A stretch of 12,583 nucleotides of DNA from assembly GCA_030613915.1 (NCBI GenBank), contig JAUWKY010000022.1:1-12583 (forward strand), given 5' to 3'. Position numbers and translations under genes: made by a program. The notes under the pieces are model-generated. The model worked only from the letters and a program-made list of their open reading frames with translations. It ran no database searches and was not told the DNA's origin. Below are positions 1 to 6,599 of this stretch, piece by piece. The stretch is from Syntrophobacterales bacterium (GTDB taxonomy: Bacteria; Desulfobacterota; Syntrophobacteria; BM002). Each line of letters begins with the position of its first letter. Positions within the stretch are counted from its first letter, which is position 1.

Positions 1-1278
1 TTTAATGAAGGCAAGGAGATCCTGGAAAAGGGTGCAGTGGCGATTAGCGGTGATCGTATCGTTGCAGTGGGCGAAACTTCGCGTCTGGCCGAAGAGATCG
101 AAGCGAAAGAAGAGCTGGATGCTTGTGGCTGTCTCCTAATGCCGGGCTTGATAAATCTGCACACCCACGCCGCCATGACCTGTTTCCGTGGCCTCGCCGA
201 CGACCTGCCACTTCAGGAATGGCTTCAGGAATACATTTTCCCCGCCGAGGCAACCTATGTCAACGAAGAAAATGTCTACTGGGCCACTTTGCTAGCGGTG
301 GTAGAGATGATCAAGAGTGGTACTACCACTTTTTGTGATGGTTACTTTTTCGAAGATGGTGCTGCCAAAGCAGTGACTGCCAGCGGCATACGCGCGGTCC
401 TCGGTCAAGGAGTGGTCGACTTTCCCGCTCCTGGAGTACCTGATCCGAGAATAAACCTGAAAGCGGCAGAAGCGTTTGTTTTTCGCTGGCAGGAAAAGTC
501 ACCCCGGCTTATGCCAAGTATTTTCTGCCATTCACCATACACCTGCTCACCGGAGACCTTAATCGGCGCCAAAGATATCTGCAGGGAGCACGAAATCCTT
601 TTCCAGATTCACCTGGCTGAAACCCGGACCGAGTTGGAAGAGACCCTGCAAAGGTACGGACACCGGCCCGTGGATCATCTTAGAAGTCTAGGACTGCTAG
701 ACGCCCAGACCATTTGTCATCATGCGGTAATGGTAAACGATGAAGAAATAGAGTTTTTAGCCCACAGCGGAGTAGGAGTTTCTCATAACCCAGAGAGTAA
801 CATGAAGTTGGCCTCTGGAGTGGCGCCCCTTCCGGAAATGTTAGCCGCCGGGGTCAAGGTTGGCTTGGGAACTGATGGCTGTGCCAGCAACAACAATTTG
901 GACATCTTCCAGGAAATGGACACTGCCGCAAAACTCCACAAAGTCCACCAGGGTGACCCGGCTCTCAGCTCAGCTCTTCAAGTTGCGGCCATGGCCACCA
1001 ATGGGGGCGCGGCTGCGCTGGGAATGTCGCAGATCCTAGGTTCATTGGAACCAGGGAAGAAGGCGGACTTAATCGTAATCGACCTCAACCAGCCACATCT
1101 AACTCCCATGTATGAGCCTTGTTCACACCTGGTCTACGCGGCAAGAGGGGCTGATGTGCGCGACGTGATCATAGACGGAAGTGTAATTATGCGGGAGCGT
1201 CAGCTTCTGGACATAGATGAGCAGGAGGTTATGGTTAAGGTGAGGGAGATTGCCGAGGGCATTCGAACGAAGCAGTAA
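1..1278 (+). CDS. mtaD: MTA/SAH deaminase-type amidohydrolase, 5' end cut off by window edge
   Basis: The frame is open from base 1 and gives 425 residues before TAA at 1276-1278. Family members are about 430-445 residues, so only a short N-terminal piece is missing; the GTG at 37 is internal, because homologous-looking sequence (EILEKGAVAISGDRIVAVG) runs upstream of it. Seen, counting from the first codon in the window: the metal-binding HTH of NLHTHAAMT at residues 54-56, HLAET at about 203-207, CHHAV at about 239-243, and GTDGCASNNNLD from about 290. These are the His and Asp ligands of the amidohydrolase superfamily, and the GTDG-SNN signature is typical of 5'-methylthioadenosine/S-adenosylhomocysteine deaminases. 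The predicted reaction is deamination of MTA or SAH to the inosine derivative in the cytoplasm, for purine and methionine salvage. A 5'-deoxyadenosine deaminase or another TRZ/ATZ hydrolase cannot be excluded from sequence alone. Confidence 0.85.
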   Translation, partial: FNEGKEILEKGAVAISGDRIVAVGETSRLAEEIEAKEELDACGCLLMPGLINLHTHAAMTCFRGLADDLPLQEWLQEYIFPAEATYVNEENVYWATLLAVVEMIKSGTTTFCDGYFFEDGAAKAVTASGIRAVLGQGVVDFPAPGVPDPRINLKAAEAFVFRWQEKSPRLMPSIFCHSPYTCSPETLIGAKDICREHEILFQIHLAETRTELEETLQRYGHRPVDHLRSLGLLDAQTICHHAVMVNDEEIEFLAHSGVGVSHNPESNMKLASGVAPLPEMLAAGVKVGLGTDGCASNNNLDIFQEMDTAAKLHKVHQGDPALSSALQVAAMATNGGAAALGMSQILGSLEPGKKADLIVIDLNQPHLTPMYEPCSHLVYAARGADVRDVIIDGSVIMRERQLLDIDEQEVMVKVREIAEGIRTKQ

Positions 1279-1292
1279 ACAGCAGGCAGTGT

Positions 1293-1425
1293 CGTTATCC
1301 GTTATTAGTTATTCGTTATTCGGGAGATCTGTCGCTATTAGCTGCCTTGACGACTTGAATGATTTCTACGACTTCTACGATTTCTACGGTTTCAACGATT
1401 TACTGCTTACCGCTCACTGCTTACC
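1293..1425. repeat. Three adjoining micro-tandem arrays between mtaD and tsaB
   Basis: The 165-base gap holds three degenerate tandem arrays with different periods. At 1293-1322 a 7-base unit appears as CCGTTAT, TAGTTAT and TCGTTAT. At 1352-1399 a 9-base unit appears as GACTTGAAT, GATTTCTAC, GACTTCTAC, GATTTCTAC and GGTTTCAAC. At 1402-1425 another 7-base unit appears as ACTGCTT, ACCGCTC and ACTGCTT. No convincing promoter or terminator is visible in the gap. Confidence 0.75.
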
Positions 1426-1443
1426 AAAGGCTATGCGCCCATA

Positions 1444-2133
1444 ATGAAAATCCTTGCCATTGACACGTCCACGCCAGTCGGGAGTATTGCTATAGTAGAG
1501 GGAGCTTTGCTCAAGGCTCAGCATATCCTCAACATCAGTGCAACCCACAATCAGCGTTTGTTGCCGGGCATTGACCGGATTCTGACGGATGCCGACTGGA
1601 CCCTGGACGATCTCGATGGACTGGCGGTGAGTCTTGGTCCTGGAAGCTTTACCGGTTTGCGAATCGGGCTGAGCGTTGTCAAAGGGCTGGCATGGGCAAC
1701 AGGTAAACCTTTGGCCGGTGTTCCCACTTTAGATGCACTGGCAGCTAATGTTCCCCTCGCCCCTTACCCAATCTACCCGGTTTTGGATGCACGCAAAGGT
1801 GAGATCTATACAGCCCTTTACCGCATGGACGATGAGCAGGTGCCGGCGAGGCTTAGCCCTTACATGGCGATCAAGCCTGAAAAGCTGGTAGACCTCATCT
1901 CGGAGAAAACCCTCCTGGTTGGAGACGCGCTCCTGCGCTATGGAGACTACTTGACAGGCAAACTCGGTAAGCGCTTGCATCTGGTACCACCCCATCTTAA
2001 TGTCGTCCATGCAAGCTCCGTAGCCTGGCTGGCCTGGCATAAGCTCCGCAGAGGAATACACGAAGACATCTCAAGTTGCACTCCGCTATACGTCCGTCCA
2101 TCCGAGGCAGAACTCAACAGGATATCCGAGTAA
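1444..2133 (+). CDS. tsaB: tRNA N6-adenosine threonylcarbamoyltransferase complex subunit TsaB
   Basis: This 229-residue protein has the usual TsaB length. TsaB is the non-catalytic, dimerising ASKHA-fold partner of TsaD, working with TsaE to transfer threonylcarbamoyl to A37 of ANN-decoding tRNAs in the cytoplasm. Seen: the N-terminal strand MKILAIDTSTPVGSIAI (1-17), the hallmark GPGSFTGLRIG (65-75), LDARKGEIYTALY (114-126), and a C-terminal PLYVRPSEAE (214-223) that is common in the family. The start is ATG 1444, the only sensible in-frame initiator; no clear Shine-Dalgarno sequence precedes it. A short frame from inside the repeat spacer stops in a TAATG overlap with this start (TAA 1442-1444). 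mtaD lies 165 bases upstream and the next gene 294 bases downstream, with repeats on both sides, so it may be transcribed separately from the ilv genes. Confidence 0.93.
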   Translation: MKILAIDTSTPVGSIAIVEGALLKAQHILNISATHNQRLLPGIDRILTDADWTLDDLDGLAVSLGPGSFTGLRIGLSVVKGLAWATGKPLAGVPTLDALAANVPLAPYPIYPVLDARKGEIYTALYRMDDEQVPARLSPYMAIKPEKLVDLISEKTLLVGDALLRYGDYLTGKLGKRLHLVPPHLNVVHASSVAWLAWHKLRRGIHEDISSCTPLYVRPSEAELNRISE

Positions 2134-2189
2134 AGCTGCGCGCTCAGAGGCATGACTTTCATTCAACCCCTTTAGAGGTTAGAAAGTTG

Positions 2190-2316
2190 TGGAATACCAA
2201 TACTTCGGGGCGCTGGAGTAGCGGAGTAATGGAGCAATGGAGTAATGCGAAAAGAAAGCCCTCGAGACTTGAATATTTTTCCAGTACTCCAACACTCCAA
2301 TACTCCAATGATTCCA
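2190..2316. repeat. Inverted pair of 8-base micro-tandem arrays (imperfect hairpin)
   Basis: Left arm 2214-2247 is built of 8-base units GGAGTAGC, GGAGTAAT, GGAGCAAT, GGAGTAAT. Right arm 2281-2315 is built of the complementary units CCAGTACT, CCAACACT, CCAATACT, CCAATGAT. The arms are separated by about 33 bases, and short outer matches (TGGAAT at 2190-2195, ATTCCA at 2311-2316) extend the symmetry. A transcript could fold into a long imperfect stem. No T-run follows, so it is not a standard intrinsic terminator. CCAGTACTCCA recurs at 8174-8184, which indicates a dispersed repeat family. Confidence 0.7.
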
Positions 2317-2318
2317 TA

Positions 2319-2347
2319 TTGACAAAATAGTCCAGATTGCATATAGA
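2319..2347 (+). promoter_or_regulatory. Candidate sigma-70 promoter for the DUF465-ilvBN cluster
   Basis: A perfect -35 TTGACA (2319-2324) is followed after 17 bases by TATAGA (2342-2347), which matches the -10 consensus at four of six positions, in an AT-rich stretch. It begins just after the inverted repeat arm and would start transcription near 2354, leaving a leader of about 75 bases before the DUF465 start at 2428. I see no leader peptide with runs of Leu, Ile or Val codons and no T-box-like specifier arrangement in that leader. Confidence 0.5.
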
Positions 2348-2427
2348 TATTCATTTATCCCTTCATTCTACGTAACATCATTCGCATCCAACTTTGCCTG
2401 GGCTGGATGCTTCAAGGGGGATAGGGT

Positions 2428-2646
2428 ATGGAAAAGTGGGATGAGGAACTGATCGCCCGTCTCCTTCCTCGCAGCGAAGAGTTGCGCCAGCACATTGAAG
2501 AACATCACCGCTACGAGGAACAACTGGAAAAATTCAGCCAGCGCCCGTATCTGACTACGGGAGAAGAAATGGAAAAGAGACGCATCCAAAAACTGAAACT
2601 GGCGGGCCGAGACAAAATCGAGGCCATTTTGGCCAAACATAGATAG
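2428..2646 (+). CDS. DUF465/YdcH-type small helical protein
   Basis: This 72-residue, highly charged, predicted all-helical protein has the shape of the DUF465/YdcH family: LLPRSEELRQHIEEHHRYEEQL (12-33), a loop with the characteristic RPYLTTGEE (39-47), then a second helix ending DKIEAILAKHR (62-72). The layout suggests a helical hairpin or coiled coil. The molecular function of the family is not established, and none is proposed. ATG 2428 has a purine-rich ribosome-binding region (AAGGGGGA, 2414-2421). The stop is 9 bases before ilvB, so the two genes are very likely co-transcribed and this is the first gene after the predicted promoter. It has no signal peptide or membrane segment. Confidence 0.8.
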   Translation: MEKWDEELIARLLPRSEELRQHIEEHHRYEEQLEKFSQRPYLTTGEEMEKRRIQKLKLAGRDKIEAILAKHR

Positions 2647-2655
2647 AGGTGAGTC

Positions 2656-4344
2656 ATGAAACTAACAGGAGCCCAGATATTTTTCGAGTGCTTAAAAGCG
2701 GAAGGGGTGGAAGTCATCTTTGGTTTACCTGGTGGTGTGCTCCTCGATCTCTACGATGAGATGCCGAAGCACGACATACGCCACATCCTCGTTCGCCACG
2801 AGCAGGGAGCAGCCCACATGGCAGATGGCTATGCCCGTGCCACTGGTCGCGTGGGCGTGTGCCTGGTAACCTCCGGCCCCGGGGCCACCAACACGGTTAC
2901 CGGCATTGCCACGGCCTATATGGACTCCATCCCCATAGTGGTGTTCACCGGCCAGGTGCCAACTGCGCTCATCGGTAACGACGCCTTTCAGGAGGCAGAC
3001 ATCGTTGGCATCACCCGTCCATGCACCAAACACAACTATTTAGTCAAGGACGTGCGCGATCTCGCCAGGATCATCCGTGAGGCCTTTTATCTGGCGCGTT
3101 CCGGGCGACCCGGTCCCATCTTGGTGGACCTGCCCAAGGACGTCATCAATGCCAAGACCGAGTACAAGTATCCCAAAAATATTTCCTTGAAGGGATACAA
3201 ACCAACGACCGAGGCCCACATGGGTCAGATCAAAAGGGCATATACCGCCATTGGTAAGGCCAAAAGGCCGATGATATATGCCGGTGGTGGGGTGATTAAT
3301 TCCAATGCTGCCAAAGAACTCAAGCAATTGGGAGAGCAACTCAGGTGTCCGGTGACCACAACTCTCATGGGGTTGGGGGGATTTCCTGCCCCTCACGAGT
3401 TGTGGCTCGGTATGTTGGGAATGCACGGCACCTTCCGGGCCAACATGGCGGTGGGAAATACTGATCTACTCATTGCCATCGGTGCCCGTTTCGACGATCG
3501 GATCACCGGCAAGCTCGATGAGTTCGCCCCATTGGCCAAGATTATCCACATTGACATAGATCCGACCTCAATAAGCAAGAATGTTAAGGTAGACATACCC
3601 ATTGTTGGCGATTGCAAGGATGCGCTCAAAAAGCTCCTCCAACTGATCAAAGAAAGTCCAATAGACGACCTGGAGAAGATCAGGAAGCCCTGGCTGGATC
3701 AGATCCAGAAATGGAAGGAAACCTATCCTCTAGCTTATGAACAAAAGGACGACTTGATCAAACCTCAGTATGTGGTCGAAAAACTTTACGAACTCAGTGA
3801 GGGTAAGGGCATCATTGCCACCGAGGTTGGCCAAAACCAGATGTGGGCTGCCCAATACTACCACTTCTCCGAGCCCCGCACTTTGCTCACTTCGGGCGGA
3901 CTGGGCACTATGGGTTACGGCCTCCCGGCAGCCATCGGCGCTCAAGCCGCCTTTCCTGACCGATTGGTCATTGATGTTGCAGGAGATGGCAGCATTCAGA
4001 TGTGCCTCCAGGAGATGACCACTGCCGTGGAAAACAACCTACCAGTGAAGGTGGCAATTCTGAACAACCAATATCTGGGGATGGTCCGGCAGTGGCAGCA
4101 ACTCTTCTACGAGAAAAACTATTGCTCTACCTGCCTCAAAATTGCGCCAGATTTCGTTAAGCTTGCTGAGGCCTACGGTGCCTTGGGGCTGCGGGCCCAC
4201 AAGCCCGATGAGGTGGAATCGGTTATCCGAGAAGGGTTCGCTTCGCCCAAGCCGGTAATCATGGATTTTGTGGTCAATCCGGAAGAATGTGTCTATCCCA
4301 TGGTGCCTGCTGGAGCAGCGATGACGGAAATGCTCCTGGCGTAG
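2656..4344 (+). CDS. ilvB: Acetolactate synthase (acetohydroxyacid synthase) large catalytic subunit
   Basis: The 562-residue ThDP enzyme condenses pyruvate with pyruvate or 2-oxobutyrate, the first common step of valine, leucine and isoleucine synthesis. Domains in order: an N-terminal pyrimidine-binding domain with FGLPGG (22-27) and the catalytic Glu49 in [16 protein letters not shown]; a central FAD-binding-type domain (about 190-330) with [20 protein letters not shown] (239-258); and a C-terminal pyrophosphate-binding domain with GDGSIQM (443-449) and LNNQYLGMV (469-477), where Asn470/471 complete the metal-ThDP motif. The length is normal and no key residue is missing. ATG 2656 follows GAGGTGAG, and an in-frame TGA at 2650 excludes an earlier start. 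The regulatory subunit gene ilvN follows, but only after an unusually long 342-base repeat-filled gap. Confidence 0.96.
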   Translation: MKLTGAQIFFECLKAEGVEVIFGLPGGVLLDLYDEMPKHDIRHILVRHEQGAAHMADGYARATGRVGVCLVTSGPGATNTVTGIATAYMDSIPIVVFTGQVPTALIGNDAFQEADIVGITRPCTKHNYLVKDVRDLARIIREAFYLARSGRPGPILVDLPKDVINAKTEYKYPKNISLKGYKPTTEAHMGQIKRAYTAIGKAKRPMIYAGGGVINSNAAKELKQLGEQLRCPVTTTLMGLGGFPAPHELWLGMLGMHGTFRANMAVGNTDLLIAIGARFDDRITGKLDEFAPLAKIIHIDIDPTSISKNVKVDIPIVGDCKDALKKLLQLIKESPIDDLEKIRKPWLDQIQKWKETYPLAYEQKDDLIKPQYVVEKLYELSEGKGIIATEVGQNQMWAAQYYHFSEPRTLLTSGGLGTMGYGLPAAIGAQAAFPDRLVIDVAGDGSIQMCLQEMTTAVENNLPVKVAILNNQYLGMVRQWQQLFYEKNYCSTCLKIAPDFVKLAEAYGALGLRAHKPDEVESVIREGFASPKPVIMDFVVNPEECVYPMVPAGAAMTEMLLA

Positions 4345-4410
4345 GAACCCGTCAGTGGTCAGCTCACTGAGTTCGCAGCAAAGCGCAGAGCGCCAAACGG
4401 ATAGGGTTAA

Positions 4411-4495
4411 AGCGAGAAAGGGCCAAGGCGAGAAAGGAAAGAGACCGACTTTTTTTGCTTTTCCCGCTTTTCTTGCTTTTCTCGCTTTTCTCGCC
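4411..4495. repeat. Inverted purine/pyrimidine micro-tandem arrays in the ilvB-ilvN gap
   Basis: The left arm (4411-4441) is purine-rich, with GCGAGAAAG at 4412-4420 and again at 4428-4436, in an 8-base rhythm. The right arm (about 4457-4494) is a 9-base tandem array of CTTTTCCCG, CTTTTCTTG, CTTTTCTCG and CTTTTCTCG. The unit CTTTTCTCGC is the complement of GCGAGAAAAG, so the arms can pair imperfectly. A T7 run at 4450-4456 lies between the arms, not after the stem, which argues against a simple terminator. Confidence 0.65.
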
Positions 4496-4500
4496 CATAC

Positions 4501-4604
4501 ACGCTATGCTTTACCTGTCCTGCCTGTCCCAAGCGTAGTCTCGGGGAGCTTGTCGAAGGATGCGCTATGCGACTTTAGGCAATGGACAACTGACTACGGA
4601 CAAC
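4501..4604. repeat. Mixed short repeats in the ilvB-ilvN gap
   Basis: CGCTATGC occurs directly at 4502-4509 and 4563-4570. Between the copies lie two 9-base units (CCTGTCCTG, CCTGTCCCA at 4514-4531) and GAGCTTGTCGAAGG (4546-4559), a word I recognise as common in dispersed repeats of draft environmental genomes (recollection, not a search). A 7-base array follows at 4584-4604: GGACAAC, TGACTAC, GGACAAC. Confidence 0.55.
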
Positions 4605-4686
4605 GGGCCTATAGTATGTGGTCAAGCCTCGGGAGCAACCTTAGGAGTCGAGTTTTCTTTAACATTGGCGTAAAAGGAGAAATGTC

Positions 4687-5181
4687 GTGAGGCATACCCT
4701 CGGTGTCCTGGTGGAAGATCAGCCCGGCGTCCTTTCCCGGGTGGCTGGATTATTCAGCGGTAGGGGCTTCAATATTGAGAGCCTGACCGTGGCCGAAACT
4801 CTTGATCAGGGAGTTTCCCATATCACCCTGGTGACCACCGGCGACGAAATGATCATGGAGCAGATTGTCAAACAGCTCAACAAGCTGGTAAATGTTATCA
4901 AGGTGATCGATTTTCGCGAAGTGAGATTTGTGGACCGGGAAATGGCCCTGATCAAGGTGAAGGCCGAGGCCAATACCCGGGCTGAAGCACTCCGCATTGT
5001 GGATATTTTCAGGGGCAAGGTGGTGGATGTCAGTCAGAATTTCTATACCATTGAAGTGACCGGTGATGAGGGCAAAATCCAAGCGATTATCGAACTGCTG
5101 ACTCAGGTGGGTATTGTTGAGGTGGTCCGCACCGGTAAAGTCGCCATTGCCCGCAGTAGAAAGAACAGCACAAAAAGGTAG
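4687..5181 (+). CDS. ilvN: Acetolactate synthase small regulatory subunit
   Basis: The 164-residue protein activates IlvB and confers feedback control by valine. An N-terminal ACT domain (about 2-75) includes HTLGVLVEDQPGVLSRVAGLFSGRGFNIESL (3-33). Gly14 and Asn29 sit where effector-binding residues lie in E. coli IlvH; position 11 is Asp here. A C-terminal ALS small-subunit domain (about 83-156) includes REMALIKVKA and GIVEVVRTGKVAIAR. This long two-domain form resembles IlvH more than the short E. coli IlvN. The start is GTG 4687, set by AAGGAG at 4674-4679; the nearby ATG 4682 runs straight into TGA after one codon. The gene is separated from its partner ilvB by 342 bases. Confidence 0.95.
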   Translation: MRHTLGVLVEDQPGVLSRVAGLFSGRGFNIESLTVAETLDQGVSHITLVTTGDEMIMEQIVKQLNKLVNVIKVIDFREVRFVDREMALIKVKAEANTRAEALRIVDIFRGKVVDVSQNFYTIEVTGDEGKIQAIIELLTQVGIVEVVRTGKVAIARSRKNSTKR

Positions 5182-5207
5182 GGGCAGGACATGGATGCAC
5201 CCTGCCC
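5182..5207 (+). other. Small hairpin immediately after ilvN stop
   Basis: GGGCAGG (5182-5188) pairs perfectly with CCTGCCC (5201-5207) across a 12-base loop, starting at the base after the ilvN stop codon. There is no following T-run, so an intrinsic terminator is not supported. It may protect an mRNA 3' end or be incidental. Confidence 0.35.
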
Positions 5208-5287
5208 TGCCAAGCACTGGTAACCATTTGCAGAGCATAAACGTTTTTGCCCAAAACCACCGAGGAATGGGCTTGGCTCTTCCCGGT

Positions 5288-5471
5288 TAGCCCGGATATT
5301 TCATGAATTGCTGTCGCGAGACCACGAAGATGGTTGTGCCACCGGGCAACCGCAGGGTGTTGGTTCCGAGGCGTACCTCAACGGTACGTCGCAGGGTCCG
5401 ACACCCGAGGACGCCAGGAAGGACGGCCATATCCGTGGTCGCAGCAAGTGATTCATGAAACATCCGGGCTA
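5288..5471. repeat. 184-base nested inverted repeat upstream of ilvC
   Basis: The outer arms 5288-5308 and 5451-5471 pair at 20 of 21 positions; they begin TAGCCCGGAT and end ATCCGGGCTA, and each contains the 8-base palindrome TTCATGAA. Moving inward, ACCACG (5321-5326) pairs with CGTGGT (5434-5439) and ATGG (5330-5333) with CCAT (5427-5430). A closed central hairpin has GGGTGT (5355-5360) with ACACCC (5401-5406) and CGTACC (5372-5377) with GGTACG (5383-5388) around a 5-base loop. TGCC/GGCA at 5337-5348 can form a side hairpin. This fills the middle of the 355-base ilvN-ilvC gap and ends 65 bases before ilvC. The flanks show no clear target duplication and there is no ORF of recognisable kind. 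It could be a miniature mobile palindrome or a structured leader RNA. The rest of the gap (5208-5287 and 5472-5520) shows nothing firm. Confidence 0.8.
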
Positions 5472-5536
5472 GTGGTCCTGATGGTTATCTGGACCTGCCG
5501 GTTTCCGGTTCTTTACTGGAGCTACAGGAGGACACA

Positions 5537-6529
5537 GTGAAAATCTACTATGATTCTGATGCTGATTTGGGCGTGCTTAAAGGGAAAAAAGTGGCAATCA
5601 TTGGCTACGGCAGTCAGGGCCACGCCCAGGCGCAGAACTTGAGAGACAGCGGCTTGGATGTCATCGTCGGTCAGCGCACGGGCAGTCCGAATTACGAACT
5701 AGCAAAGGAGCATGGCTTCGAACCCATCACAGCCAGTGAGGCTTCGAACCTTGCCGACGTAGTCCAGATTCTTGCTCAGGACGACGCCCAGGCAATGTTG
5801 TACAGAGAAGAAGTTGCCGCCCACATCACCGAGGGCAAAACCCTGGTCTTTTCACACGGTTTTAATATCCACTTCGGTCAGATCCAACCTGCGGCAAACC
5901 TGGATGTGGTCATGATTGCTCCCAAAGGTCCGGGCCATTTGGTGCGCAGCGAATACGAAAAGGGAGCGGGGGTGCCATCATTGGTTGCCATTCACCAGGA
6001 TGCCACCGGCAATGCCCTGGGGACGGCTCTCGCATACGCTAAAGGACTGGGTGCCACCAGAGCCGGGGTGATTGAAACCACTTTCGAAGAAGAAACTGAG
6101 ACCGACCTTTTCGGGGAGCAGGTGGTTCTTTGTGGTGGAGTGACAGAGTTGGTCAAGGCAAGTTTTGATACCCTGGTGGAGGCCGGTTACCAGCCGGAGA
6201 TCGCCTACTTTGAGTGTCTGCACGAACTGAAGCTTATAGTTGACCTTTTTTACCAGGGAGGCATATCCTTCATGCGCTACTCGGTGAGTGATACTGCCGA
6301 GTTTGGTGATTATACCCGGGGCACGCGCATTATTACGGAAGAGACCCGGGAGACCATGCAGGAGATTCTCTCCGAAGTTCAGAGTGGCGAATTTGCACGT
6401 GAGTGGATCCTGGAAAACAAGGCCGGCCGTCCAGTGTTCAACGCCATTCGACGGCTGGAAAAGAAACATCCCATTGAGGAGGTGGGTGCCAAACTTCGTG
6501 CCATGATGCCCTGGTTGAAAAAGGGCTAG
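5537..6529 (+). CDS. ilvC: Ketol-acid reductoisomerase, class I
   Basis: The 330-residue protein has the class I (short) length. It carries out Mg-dependent alkyl migration and NAD(P)H reduction of acetolactate or acetohydroxybutyrate to the dihydroxyacid. Seen: Rossmann GYGSQGHA (23-30); SHGFNIHFG with His107; APKGPGH with Lys130; and the metal ligands Asp190 and Glu194 in [14 protein letters not shown], with Glu226 and Glu230 in [14 protein letters not shown]. These positions coincide with canonical class I numbering. The cofactor-specificity loop reads GQRTGSPNY (45-53), where many NADPH enzymes have an R-K-G-S-x-S-W type; I cannot decide NADH versus NADPH from this. The GTG start is fixed by a strong AGGAGG (5526-5531) five bases upstream. 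The dihydroxyacid dehydratase gene ilvD, which would act next, is not in the window. Confidence 0.97.
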   Translation: MKIYYDSDADLGVLKGKKVAIIGYGSQGHAQAQNLRDSGLDVIVGQRTGSPNYELAKEHGFEPITASEASNLADVVQILAQDDAQAMLYREEVAAHITEGKTLVFSHGFNIHFGQIQPAANLDVVMIAPKGPGHLVRSEYEKGAGVPSLVAIHQDATGNALGTALAYAKGLGATRAGVIETTFEEETETDLFGEQVVLCGGVTELVKASFDTLVEAGYQPEIAYFECLHELKLIVDLFYQGGISFMRYSVSDTAEFGDYTRGTRIITEETRETMQEILSEVQSGEFAREWILENKAGRPVFNAIRRLEKKHPIEEVGAKLRAMMPWLKKG

Positions 6530-6599
6530 TGTGATCAGTCTGTTTTCGCCCGTGTACTAGTGTACTAATAGATACTTCCAGATTTTCGATGCCGGTGCC

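Larger units (their letters stand above)
4345..4686. other. 342-base gene-free spacer between ilvB and ilvN
   Basis: The spacer carries repeats listed separately (4411-4495 and 4501-4604) and an ilvN ribosome-binding site (AAGGAG, 4674-4679). One frame, 4355-4690, is open for 111 codons, but it translates to low-complexity repeat sequence (a run of FLAFLAFLA type) and resembles no protein I know. I do not call it a gene. Its TGA overlaps the ilvN GTG. Confidence 0.7.

Noticed and set aside
1293..1425. CRISPR array
   Set aside because: The units are only 7-9 bases, contiguous and degenerate, with no spacers of constant length and no cas genes nearby.
2172..2354. Minus-strand frame across the GGAGTAAT/CCAATACT arrays; a similar one at 8018-8200
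   Set aside because: Both translate the same repeat words (LECWSTG and LEYWSTG), which marks them as dispersed-repeat artefacts rather than a gene family.
2354..2427. Attenuator leader peptide or T-box upstream of the ilv genes
   Set aside because: There is no short frame rich in Leu, Ile or Val codons, and no T-box-like conserved sequence or terminator/antiterminator pair, between the predicted transcription start and 2428.
3040..3426. Minus-strand frames of 85-128 codons opposite ilvB (also 2725-3033, 3393-3650)
   Set aside because: They are shadows of a fully motif-supported gene and have no independent start signals or domains.
4441..4495. Intrinsic terminator after ilvB, because of the T7 run at 4450-4456
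   Set aside because: The T-run lies between the two complementary arms, not after a GC-rich stem, so the geometry is wrong. ilvN downstream also appears to belong to the same operon.
4355..4690. 111-codon open frame in the ilvB-ilvN spacer
   Set aside because: Its translation is repeat-derived low complexity (FLAFLAFLA-type) with no recognisable domain and no convincing ribosome-binding site, and it spans several unrelated repeat arrays.
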